Shown: positions 24,280 through 33,769 of the stretch, one piece after another
How positions within the stretch are numbered: position 1 is the first letter of the stretch
How the letters are laid out: the number at the start of each line of letters is the position of its first letter
Assembly (NCBI RefSeq): GCF_000321225.1
Contig: NW_004450303.1
Coordinates: 490,406 to 554,405, forward strand
Length of the DNA: 64,000 nucleotides
Reading direction: 5' to 3'
From: Odobenus rosmarus divergens
Taxonomy: Eukaryota; Chordata; Mammalia; Carnivora; Odobenidae
Notes under the pieces: generated by a model
Told to the model about the DNA's origin: nothing
Databases searched by the model: none
Seen by the model: the letters and a program-made list of their open reading frames with translations, nothing else
Program-made: the position numbers and the translations under genes

Positions 24280-26237
24280 TCTTAATTCTAGTGATTCTAA
24301 TGCAATTTGTTGAAAATGCTGCACTTCCTTTACTAAATTGATTTTCTGGTTTTATAGTTTGAGAGTTTTTATCATAAACAGGCGTCAAATTTTGCCAAAT
24401 GCTTTTTCTGTATTAATCCTTATGTAAACATTGACTTTTCTTCTTATACCATTATTTTGGTGGATTATATTGATTTATTCTTGGATACTGAGCAAGCTTT
24501 ACATTGTGGAACAAAGTCCAATTAGTCCCAAAGTATTTTTCTGTTTATATAATGCTGGAATTGGTTTTGTAATATTTTGCTGAAGATTTTTGAAGCTATG
24601 ACTTGATCATGAGGGACAGAGATGAGTAGTTCTGTTGTTGTTTGTACTATATTTGTCTGGTTTTTGTATCAGGGTAATGCTGGTTTCATAAAATGGGTTG
24701 TGAAGTGTATCCTATTTCTCTATTTTATGGAAGAAATTTTGTAGAGTCAGTGTTAACTTTTCTGTTAATAGTTGGTAGAATTCACCAGCAAAACCATCTG
24801 ATACTAGAGATTTCTTTTATGGAAGGATTTAATTACTAATTCAACTACTTTAATGAATTTAAGACTCTTCAAATTATCTATTTTATCTTGGATGAGTTGT
24901 AGTAGTTTATGGTTTCAAAGAATTGCTTGCTATGTTGTCTAGGTTTTGTGCATAGTTGTATATGACATTCCCTTATTATCCCTTCCATGTCTGCATGGTC
25001 TTTAGAGAAACTCCTCTTTCCTGCTTGATATTAGTAATTTGTTTATTCTCTTATATCGGTAGCAATTTTATTGATCATTTCAAAGAACCAGCTTTCAGTT
25101 TGATTTTCTCCATTGATTTCCTGTTTTTAGTTTCATTGATTTCTGTTCTTATTTTTATAACTTCTTTCTTCTGCTTGCTTTTGATTTATTTTGTTCTTTT
25201 TCTAGTTTATGAAAGTAGAAGCTTAGGCTATTGAGTAGAGACCTTGCTTCTTTTCTAATACACACATTTAGTGCTATAAATGTCCCTCTAATCCTTGCTT
25301 TCCCTTAGTCCCACAGATATTGATATTTTGTGTTTTCATTAACGTTCAGTTCAATATATACATATTTTATTACCCGTGGGACTTCTTTTTGACCCATGGA
25401 TATTTGTAAGTGTGTTGTTTAATATCTAAGAGTTTGAAGATTTTTCCATTATCTTTCTGTTATTTATTTTCACTTTGAATCCCTTATGATCAGAGAACAT
25501 ATTGGTGGGGTTTCAGTTATTTATTATTAGTTGAAGTTTATTTTATGACTCATTAGATGGTCTATCTTGGTGAATGTCCCATGCAGTCTTGAAAAGGATA
25601 CATATTATCCTGATGTTCGGTGGAGTGTTTTATGAATGCACTTAGAATCCACTGGTTGGGGGCACCTGGGTGGCTCAGTCGTTAAGTGTCTGCCTTCCGC
25701 TCAGGTCATGGTCCCAGGGTCCTGGGATCGAGCCCCACGTCGGGCTCCCTGCTCAGCAGGAAGCCTTTTTCTCCCTCTCCTACTCCCCCTGCTTGTGTTC
25801 CTGCTCTCTCTCTGTCTCTCTCTCTGTCAAATAAATAAATAAAATCTTAAAAAAAAAAAAAGAATCCACTGGTTGATGATATTTTTCAGGTTTTCTATAT
25901 CTTTATTGAATGTTGATCTCATGGTTTTATTAATTGCTAAGTAAAGGGAGTGGAAGGCCCTAACTATAACCATGGATTTGTCTGCTTCTCCTTTCTAGTC
26001 TATCAGTTTATGCTTCACGTTTTTGTTTAAGGTGCTGTAGTTTGGTGAATAATATTTATGATTTTTATATCTTTTTGATGAGTTGAGTCTTTTATCAATA
26101 TATAATGTCCTTTAGTTTTGGTAATGTCCTTTGCTCTGAAGTATCCATTATCTAATATCAATATAGCTACACCTGCTTTTTCTTCTTTTTAGCCTTTTAT
26201 CTTTAACTGACTTGAAGTCAGGGTCTTACAGCCATCA
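24280..26237 (-). mobile_element. Old L1 ORF2 region, antisense
   Basis: The plus strand reads as the complement of ORF2. GAGAGTTTTTATCATAAACA, CAAATGCTTTTTCTGTATTA, TTTTGTATCAGGGTAATGCT, AGAACCAGCTTTCAGTTTGA, TCATTGATTTCTGTTCTTAT and TAATCCTTGCTTTCCCTTAG occur in reverse ORF2 order. Stops and indels abolish coding. A sense SINE is nested at 25659-25860. The right end probably reaches about 26237, since GAAGTCAGGGTCTTACAGCC still resembles the L1 complement 'gaagtgagtctcttgtaggc'. The 92-codon frame at 24956-25234 is L1 antisense. Confidence 0.9.
25659..25860 (+). mobile_element. Can-SINE (SINEC), sense, nested in L1
   Basis: A young, complete copy with head GGGGCACCTGGGTGGCTCAG, B-box region GGTCCTGGGATCGAGCCCC and tail AAATAAATAAAATCTT-An. 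A perfect 15-bp target-site duplication, AGAATCCACTGGTTG, lies at 25644-25658 and 25861-25875. The antisense L1 continues on both sides. The frame at 25636-25842 is a SINE translation. Confidence 0.98.
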
Positions 26238-26545
26238 GGTGTCGGGGGATACAGACACAGTGCCCTGGGAGTTTCCCACTGGGCTCATCTCTGTGTCCTA
26301 TGATGAATGGGAGTATGGCCTCCCTGCCAGAGTTTGTCTAACCACAGCTTCATCCCTGAGCCTATGAGCAGTTGTTACAACACCCACGAGATGAGAATCT
26401 ACCAGTCCAACACGCTAAATAGGTATCTGATCAGTGTCACTTTTGAGGGAAGAAATCTGTTCTTCAGTGAGGGTGGCTACCAGAAGCACCTGAAACTGGT
26501 GATGATCTTTCTGAACAAGGAGAGGAAATGGGAGAAGGTAGGACA
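26238..26545 (+). pseudogene. GRIN2B (pseudogene fragment): GRIN2B fragment (NMDA receptor GluN2B amino-terminal domain)
   Basis: Translation gives two blocks that match the GluN2B amino-terminal domain as I know it. Frame 1 (from about 26245) reads [20 protein letters not shown] followed by [10 protein letters not shown]. Frame 2 (from about 26337) reads [40 protein letters not shown] and [20 protein letters not shown], then KERKWEKVG. The blocks are in different frames, and about 45-50 nt (around 'RDGIAIITTAASDMLS') are missing between them, so it cannot make the domain. The 'FEGRN...ERKWE' wording favours GRIN2B over GRIN2A. From memory of GRIN2 gene structure, an exon junction should fall within the Arg-Tyr-Leu codons (26422/26423), and no intron is present there. 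Homology stops near 26537-26543. There is no start, signal peptide, channel domain, poly(A) tail or clear target-site duplication. A 5'- and 3'-truncated retrocopy is my preferred reading. Confidence 0.85.
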
Positions 26546-27035
26546 TACCTTTGGCAATTCTCAAGCAGAGTAGATGGGGTAAAGATACAAAATTTTGCGA
26601 CACTTAAAGGAAAACCAAACCAAACCTTGGTTTTGGTCTCTGAGCTGGGAAGTAAGAGTGCAGCACTTTGAGAACACTGGAGAAGCCTTTTCTCAAACTT
26701 GCATCTTCATTTTCTTGCTACTTTCGCTAATCAAGAGATTATTTTCTTTATGCATTACATTACCATTGTTATTGGTTATGGTGCTGTCTAAATCATGACT
26801 TTGTTCTAATGGAAGAGTATATATGTATAATATAATTTGGTGTAGAAATCAAATCAGTGGTATAATTCAGAAGTTATATCATGCACAGTATACTGGGGAG
26901 GCCAGTGAAACCTAATTTACAAGTACACAGGTTTGAATTTTCTATGATTAGAAGCTTGCCATGCAAGGCTCCTCTCAAGATCTCTTCCACTGCCATCTGA
27001 TCACAGTGTCTGAAACTCTACCGTTAGATATTAAT
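26546..27035. other. No gene seen, downstream of GRIN2B fragment
   Basis: Unassigned. It does not resume the L1 complement recognisably. If the pseudogene was copied from an incompletely spliced RNA, this stretch could include GRIN2B intron sequence, which I cannot check. Confidence 0.45.
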
Positions 27036-27280
27036 TTCTCTGGGTGCCAGACTACCTAGGTTCAATTCCTAACTCCTCTACTCACAAAGGTGTCTACTTA
27101 TGACCTTGGACAAATCTCTTAACTACTCAAGTTTCCTCATCTAGAAAACGGGGATAAAAATAGGGGTACTAAGATTACAGGGTTGTTATGAGGATTAAAT
27201 ATATTAATGCATGTAAAGGACTCAGAAGGGTGCCTGGCATGTAGTAAGCACTTAATAGGGATTCACTTTTATTGTTATCC
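27036..27280 (+). repeat. MIR SINE, sense, well preserved
   Basis: It carries GACTACCTAGGTTCAATTCC, ATGACCTTGGACAAATCTCT, TTTCCTCATCTAGAAAACGG, GGTTGTTATGAGGATTAAAT, CATGTAAAGGACTCAGAAGG and TGCCTGGCATGTAGTAAGCA. This is the MIR consensus order from the B box to the 3' LINE-like tail, and it is the best-preserved MIR in the window. Confidence 0.93.
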
Positions 27281-28430
27281 CTGATTCCTATGTAAATACA
27301 GATGTTCCTGAGAGTAATGTCAGCACGGGTGTTTCTCTTGTTTGTTCTTCAGTTCATTTGTTCCTTGAGATACTTTGCTGATTCTATCCAGTGGTTCTGT
27401 GGATAAATAAGGTTGGGAGATGCTATCTCCTGTTCTTCTTTCAGGGAGATTCCCAGAACATATTAACATTTGAAAGTTCAGCAGTGTCCTATTTGTAGCA
27501 AAAAGCCATCTTTAATTTTATTTAATCTGCTATTTCCCAAATTTATTTTATTATGAAACCACTTTGTTCATGACATTCATATTCTGTAAAACATGCTGGG
27601 AAACACTGATTTAAGGCAATTTCTATAGACTCTGCGGGTCAATTGGCTGAGAACTAGCTTCAAGATGTCAGGATGGCTCTGACTGGAATGGAAACCAAAC
27701 TATTTCTAGAAAGAAGAGCTAGGAAAAGAGACTAGAGCTAAATTTCTTGAAATTCACAATCTTGTCAGAGAGCCCTGGACAGGGAGTTATTGTGAATGCT
27801 CACCTGTGAAACAACAAATATGGCTCAGGTTGTGGAAACGCAGGGCCTTATTCTTAAAATTGAAAGACCTCAATCTATCCTATAGTTCCTTATATCAGGG
27901 CACAGCTATAAGACTTAGATTATTTCTCGTGTTTTTGATTAAAGTTGCCCTTCCTCTACTGAGTTATCATTTGTTCAGAAACAGTTTTCTTCTGCACTTC
28001 GCTTTTCACCCCAATCAAGCTGCTTTTCACTGCTGCTATAGAGACATAATAATTTAAGAAGTGTTCTGGGACCTCATGTATAATAGGCACTTCTGTACCT
28101 CTCCAGAAAAGGAGTTACTAATAACCGGAGCTTCATATGTGAAAAAGAGATCTAGCTGGGGTAACTTTTATGCAAGTACACTCTTGATTACCGCCTCAAG
28201 TATGGGTCATCTCAGACCTGTCTTTCCTTAAAGAGACACCACGTACTGTCCTTCATGATGACGTCTCTTTCCTAGGCTGGAATCTGAGGCCCGTGACCAC
28301 CCCTCACATATAGCGCTTTCCAAAATTAGACACCATCCATGGGATTTTGATCCCTTCCCTTCTTATCAGTTCTACCTTTACCATAGCTCTTGAATTTATT
28401 TCTACTTATATAACCCAGGAACCATGGGAT
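27281..28430. other. No gene seen
   Basis: Unassigned. The 83-codon frame at 27806-28057 has no recognisable motif. Confidence 0.5.
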
Positions 28431-28439
28431 AATTTTTTA

Positions 28440-29040
28440 AATGGGCCTCCCTGACCCTGATATCCTTGATGCCCACCTCTATCCATTGAGATCAGTCCTG
28501 CGCATGGCTGCTAGAATGAGCTTACTAAGGCACAGCTCTGACTATGTTCTGTCTCTGCCCAAACTTGCTCAAAACTTCTGTGGTTTATGCATTGGGTCCA
28601 AAGGTTATTGCCTTCAAGGCTCTGGTCTATCTTCTAAGGCCTGTCTCCTCTTCCCTGCTGTTTCTTGTCTCACCATCAAACCACATTGGGCTCTCTCTGT
28701 TCTCAGATGTTCCACGGTACATCTTGTAGAGCGTGTCATGATGTTTCCTTTTTCTGGAATGCATTGTCCAATTATACCAATCATAACCATATTTTGAAAC
28801 CCAATTAAAGTATTACTGTCCTCCCTGATCTTTGACCACAATATAATCTCTCACATCTCCTTGTCCCCTGTAGCTTCTGTCCCTACCTCTACTGTGGCAC
28901 TACCACATCTGCCTGTGCTAGACTTGTGTCTATGCTTCCAGATGGCAAATACTGTGTCTTTATATTGCTGTGTCCTGCCAGCAACCTGGAATAGTGTGTT
29001 TCATAGAGCAGTTCAATAAGTATGCGTCGAATGAATGAGA
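28440..29040 (+). mobile_element. L2 LINE 3' region, sense
   Basis: TGCCTTCAAGGCTCTGGTCT, a decayed 'cctccctgatctttgacc' segment, GCAAATACTGTGTCTTTATA and a 3' end with TTCAATAAGTATGCGTCGAA and TGAATGA follow the L2 order. The 118-codon frame at 28441-28797, its overlap at 28544-28729 and the minus frame at 28614-28841 are chance readings of L2. Confidence 0.83.
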
Positions 29041-29218
29041 ACCATTATATAATGCAAGAGTCTAAAATCTATCATTAAAAATCCAGGTTTATGCTACTGC
29101 TCTTGATGCAATACCTCTTTTGGGGGGGCATAAGGGAGATAAAATCTTTACGTAGATTGAGTTTTTAATGACCATACTTTAAATGTACTAAAGGAGCTTG
29201 TTATTTAAAGAAATTCTG

Positions 29219-29420
29219 GGGTGCCTGGGTGGCTCAGTCATTAAGCGTCTGCCTTCAGCTCAGGTCATGTTCCCAGGGTCCTGGGATCGAGCCCCACATC
29301 GGGCTCCCTGCTCAGCGGTAGTCTGCTTCTCCCTCTCCCACTCCCCCTGTTTGTGTTCCCTCTCTCACTGTGTCTCTGTCTGTCAAATAAATAAATAAAA
29401 TCTTAAAAAAAAATGAAAAG
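29219..29420 (+). mobile_element. Can-SINE (SINEC), sense
   Basis: Complete copy. Perfect 12-bp target-site duplication AAAGAAATTCTG at 29207-29218 and 29421-29432. Head GGGTGCCTGGGTGGCTCAGT. The tail holds AAATAAATAAATAAAATCTT. It is of the same type as 25659-25860. Confidence 0.97.
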
Positions 29421-29432
29421 AAAGAAATTCTG

Positions 29433-29880
29433 TGGTTAATGTTTTTGTAAAGCATTTTGGGAGGGGAGGGGATCATGGAATATAACATTTTCATATTGAC
29501 TCGGTTGAATCAGGGAACATTGCTGGAGAGAGGTCTTTTACTGTTTGTTGAGTTCACAGAGCCAGGAGGCTCCCCCGTGTGGAACCCCTTTTTAGGGCTC
29601 ACTTGTGGGCAGGGAGGGGTGGCAGCAGCTAGGCACAGCTCTGGGGCATGTCTGGGATGTGCTAAAATTGTACTGCGGGAAGTTATACCTTTTCCCCCAC
29701 TCTTACCCTGGCCCCAGGACCCTTCTGTATTCTCAGGATTCCAAATAACACTCCAGAAGATGCTTTGTGATCCAGGGAAGATTTAGAGTCTGTGGACTCC
29801 AGAGAGGCAGGCACCAGGGCAAAGATTCTACAGTGAGAGAATGGACACTGGGAAGATAAATGGGGAAGGAATCTGGATTT
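29433..29880. other. No gene seen; locally GC-richer
   Basis: GC content is higher than the surroundings around 29560-29740. The 109-codon plus frame at 29457-29786 and the minus frame at 29733-29927 overlap on opposite strands without motifs. Confidence 0.45.
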
Positions 29881-29884
29881 GCGG

Positions 29885-30060
29885 GGAAAATGTGAGCTAA
29901 CAGACAGGACCCGCAGATTCCAGTCATGCCCCTAACTAGCTCTGTGACCTACTTTTTCCACTTTTCTGGATCTTTCTTTCCTCATGTTTAAAATCATGGC
30001 ATGAGATTAAGACTATTTCTAGGGTCCTTTCTGGCTCCAGGATCTGGGATTCCAAATTTT
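29885..30060 (+). repeat. MIR-family fossil, sense
   Basis: GCCCCTAACTAGCTCTGTGA, CTTTCCTCATGTTTAAAATC and the end GGGTCCTTTCTGGCTCCAGG fit a MIR-type core with the 'aaggtccctttcagctc' 3' variant. Confidence 0.6.
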
Positions 30061-30179
30061 ACACTGTAAATAAATAAGTGCTTAGAATGGAATTGGGGTG
30101 GGAGCTGAAGCACACAAAAGGAACCTGAGTTTGTTTCTAAGGACTCCCAGGGAATATTTGTCATTCTTTTCATTTAGAT

Positions 30180-30436
30180 AAATATCATCTCCTCAGAAGG
30201 CCTTCCTTGGTGACACAAGCCACCCAGCCACTCTATCACAACAGCCACTTTTAATTTTATTAAGTATACTTTTTATCTAACGTTTTCCTGTTTGTGTCAT
30301 TCCTTATCGCCTGTCTCTTCACACCAGATCACCATGCTTCCTGGGAGCAAAGACCTTGTTCACCCCTGTAATCCAAACACTTAAGAAGAGTACCTGACTC
30401 AGAGTGACCACTCAAAAGATAACTGTTAAATAAATG
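30180..30436 (+). mobile_element. L2 LINE 3' end, sense
   Basis: CAGAAGGCCTTCCTTGGTGA, TGGGAGCAAAGACCTTGTTC, ACCCCTGTAATCCAAACACT and a decayed AATAAATGAA end are in the L2 3' order (the 'gaagccttccctga ... gggaccttgtctgttc ... gcctggcacatag ... aataaatg' theme). Confidence 0.75.
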
Positions 30437-30785
30437 AAGAATCTGTATGCTTAGGAGAGTTAGTATATTGACCATTTCACTTCTGCCTGAAACTCTCCCA
30501 GGTAGACAGAGTGGTTTACTGAAGAGCGCAGGAGAGCAAGGACATTCTCCACCACTGGCATGGGCAGACCATGTGCCAGAAAACATCTGGGGGCCCAGGA
30601 GGGGGGTGTCTTCAGTGAGGCCCAACTTCCCAGTGGCGGCAAGCCTCAGGTTGAGGAAAACTCGTTCAGATGGTGGTGTAAACCATGTGATGGGGCTTCA
30701 CAAGATCCTTTCTGTTTTTTAAAAAAAGTAGTCTCAAAGCTACTGTCTTATAAATCTGGCTTCTTCTGAAAGACTTGAAGCAAGG
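30437..30785. other. No gene seen
   Basis: Frames on both strands overlap here (30329-30625 minus, 30447-30722 plus, 30560-30769 plus). None has a domain or codon pattern that would favour it. Confidence 0.5.
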
Positions 30786-30789
30786 CAGC

Positions 30790-31010
30790 ACAATCTGTGG
30801 GACTGAGCATGGTTTTGGAAACCAGAAAGAGCTGAGGTGAATGCTTCATATTACTGTTACCAGCTTTGGAAACCAAGTGACAATACTACCTGATCTTGTT
30901 CCCCTTTTGTAAAATAGGGTTTTACATAAGGCTGTTGTAAAGGTTAAAGGAGATTTTATAGTAAAACACCAGTTAATAGTGACTGAAACAGCTAGTATTC
31001 AACAAATGTC
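30790..31010 (+). repeat. MIR fossil, sense
   Basis: GCATGGTTTTGGAAACCAGA, CCCCTTTTGTAAAATAGGGT and GGCTGTTGTAAAGGTTAAAG sit in MIR order. The end is decayed (TAGTATTCAACAAATGTCAA). Confidence 0.62.
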
Positions 31011-31014
31011 AATT

Positions 31015-31480
31015 GGTACGCATGACCCCTTTTTTGAGGTAATTTTTGTACATATCAAAAAGTCAAATGGTACAAAAGAGTATCCAGTAAAAAGAAAGTC
31101 CTCTTACCATGATCCTCAGTTCCCCCAGGGCCTCCCCAGAGAAATCATTGTTTCCAATGTCTTATATATTTTCTCTGAAAACACACCAAGCATATACAAA
31201 ATTTATATATTAAAAAACGTAAACTCAATGTAATTTTTAATATCTTTCCACTTAAGTCTACCACTTAATTATTTGCTTTCTGTTCCTTCCCTTTGTTTCT
31301 GAATCTTCTTTTCCATTTTCCTGTGGGTTTTACAATTCTACTTTTATCTATATATAGTGCTGTTGGGTATCACTTTTTAAAGATTTTTAATGGTTGTGCT
31401 AGGAATTACAATATACATACATGATTTATGCCCATCTACTAGCATCACCATTTTATCATCTTAAGTGGGATGTAAATACC
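31015..31480. mobile_element. Old L1M-type fragments
   Basis: TCAAATGGTACAAAAGAGTA, TCCAGTAAAAAGAAAGTCCT and GTTGTGCTAGGAATTACAAT recall old L1M untranslated-region sequence, partly in antisense. Order and strand are unclear. Confidence 0.45.
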
Positions 31481-32241
31481 TTAATACCGTTTAGTTCCCC
31501 CACTGACCTAATCTGAGAGAACCTCCATCTTATTACTTCAGGCAGAGAAAGAAGACAGGACTGTCTTCACAGGCAACTCGGTAATGACTGTCACCTCCTT
31601 ACTGAAGGGTTGAGAAAAAGTCAAGGCTGTGCCAATGGACTCTGCTGCTGTAACATATATTGGGGGTGGAGGAGGTTCATGGTCTTTGCAAGGTATCGAC
31701 TGGAGCAAATGTGGGTAAAAGTTTCCTACCCTGTGGGGCTGCCAATTTCCCAGTCTTTTGGCTAGAGAGAGCAGACTTGGGGTCTGGGGCTATTTTTTTT
31801 TTTGTCTGAACCCATGGACATTTATAAGACATGGGCCTCTCCAGTACACAGATCAGGATGTATATGAGACAATAAAAAAACAAAACAAACAAACAAACAA
31901 AAGCCATCACCATCAGGTAGTCCCTTAAGCTTCAAGGTCACTAGCCAGTCTGTTTCATTTTCTTATTTTTTTCAGAGTCCTCTGGTGGGTAATTTATGTA
32001 TTTTATCCTAAAATTTTTGTTGAGATTGGCAGGAGGAATTAAATAGAATGGACTCCATTTTGTCTGGAACTTGTTTCTCATTCACACTTTAATCTTGATC
32101 TTTAAATATTATTTAAAAATTGCAAGAAAACCAGCATGGAATTTAAGATTGATAGCTGATATCAGGTCAAATGAAGGTAAGACATGGACTATTCATGATT
32201 AGGGTTTTCAAAAGAAATTCCTACATAAGAATTTTTTTAAA
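31481..32241. other. No gene seen; (CAAA)n patch
   Basis: Unassigned, with an A-rich AAAACAAAACAAACAAACAA simple patch near 31877-31901. The 78-codon minus frame at 31677-31913 has no motif. Confidence 0.5.
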
Positions 32242-32256
32242 AAAAATAGAAGTAAA

Positions 32257-32443
32257 GGGTGCCTGGGTGGCTCAGATGGTTAAGCGTCTGCCTTCAGCTC
32301 AGGTCATGATCCCGGGGTCCTGGGATCGAGTCCCGCATCGGGCTCCCTGCTCCTTGTGAGCCTGCTTCTCCCTCTGCCTCTCTCTCTCTCTGTCTCTCAT
32401 GAATAAATAGATAAATAAAATCTTTAAAAAAATAAAAAACAAT
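32257..32443 (+). mobile_element. Can-SINE, sense, short-middle form
   Basis: Perfect 15-bp target-site duplication AAAAATAGAAGTAAA at 32242-32256 and 32444-32458. The middle is shortened and the tail begins CTCTCATGAATAAATAGATA instead of the more usual GTCAAATAAATAAA. The same form is seen at 54455-54606, so the two probably share a subfamily. Confidence 0.97.
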
Positions 32444-32458
32444 AAAAATAGAAGTAAA

Positions 32459-33562
32459 AATAAGACTTTTTTAAATGGGTAATAATAAATCTCGAAGAGT
32501 GTGATTTGTGATAATGGTGGTGCTTATCCATATCAGAGTATCAGCAGATGGATGTAGGTTAGAAGTGTGGTATAATATGAAAATAAAATAAACAAACGAA
32601 CTGAAACAACAATTAAAAAAAAAAAAACACTCAGCTTTTTCTACACTTCTCCAGAAAGACCAGACCCTCCCTCTTTTGAGAGTCATTTATGAGACTGAAA
32701 ATCAAATAAAAACTAAAATAGTTAATGTCTTCATCAAAATGTTTAATGACAGTATAGCCAGATGGTTGGTGAATTGCCAATTCAACTAATCTGTATGGAT
32801 ATTAAAATATACAATAGGTTTACTGAACTAAAATATAACCTTACAGGATGTAGAAAGGTTATATAAAATGAATTTTTGAAGTACCTATGTGATTATTGTG
32901 ATATTTTTCAATTAAGGACTTTTTAAAAAGAAATTAAAAGGAAGACAATAATAATTGTATTCAGAGATTGTTTTAAAGAAGATACATATCCCCTTAAAGT
33001 TAACCAAAATCTTCCTAAGTGTTGGTATTTTTCCTGCTCTTATAAGGAACTGAGAGATAAAAAGGGTTAGGATCAGCACAAGTTAAATCAGCTAATAAGT
33101 ATTGGCCTAAGCAGTTTGGCCTCAAAATTCAATCTATCAATTACTTGCCACACTGCCTCTTTGTGGTGAAATGCATACTTCTCTGGTTATAGTGAATGGG
33201 GTTAAAGAGCAGTTCTAAGACTGTCAAGCAAAATCGTGTTAATTTTAGCCAAAGACCAACATTGATATTGATTTTATTATGAATGCATACTTTAGTTATT
33301 AGAAGTATAATATCACACGTAAAAATTATAAGGTGATAAGGTATTTCAAATCAACCAAACATCCACCATAGTCTGTGGATAATCTTACAATTCTATTAAA
33401 CTGATGAGAAAACATATCCATGAATATAACTGAACTGTATGACAACATCAAGTACAAAAACCAAAATGATGAAAAGGTGGAAGAGCATCTAGTAAAAGGT
33501 AGACCCACCACCTCAGATAGAAATAAATCAATAATTGTGAAGTTGAGAAAAACATAAAATAA
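32459..33562. other. No gene seen
   Basis: AT-rich and unassigned. The frames at 32471-32686 and 33326-33511 (minus) are unsupported. Confidence 0.5.
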
Positions 33563-33578
33563 CTTTCCATATTTTTTT

Positions 33579-33753
33579 AAGATTTTATTTATTTAACAGT
33601 GAGAGAAAGAGCACACAAGCAGGGGGGAGCAGGAGATGGAGAAGAGACTCCCCGCTGAGCAGGGAGCCCAAAGGGGGGCTCCATCCCAGGACCCTGGGAT
33701 CATGACCTGAGCCGGAGGCAGATGCTTAACCAAATGAGCCACCCAGGAGCCCC
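33579..33753 (-). mobile_element. Can-SINE (SINEC), antisense
   Basis: Flanked by CTTTCCATATTTTTTT at 33563-33578 and CTTTCCACGTTTTTTT at 33754-33769, a target-site duplication with two changes. The head complement reads GAGCCACCCAGGAGCCCC. Confidence 0.94.
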
Positions 33754-33769
33754 CTTTCCACGTTTTTTT

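Noticed and set aside
25636..25842. Recurring peptides such as AQVMVPGSWDRAPRRAPCSA here, at 29198-29398, 32171-32359 and 41007-41285
   Set aside because: They are translations of Can-SINE copies, not a protein family.
26222..26231. GGTCTTACAG before the GRIN2B homology looked like a splice acceptor
   Set aside because: The bases also fit the end of the antisense L1, and the GRIN2B reading frame begins inside an exon rather than at an exon edge, so a real acceptor is unlikely.
26307..26573. 88-codon open frame as a live small GRIN2B-like gene
   Set aside because: It uses only part of the amino-terminal domain, its first codons are out of frame with the parent, part of the exon is deleted and no signal peptide or channel exists.
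28441..28797. 118-codon frame
   Set aside because: It lies in L2 3' sequence.
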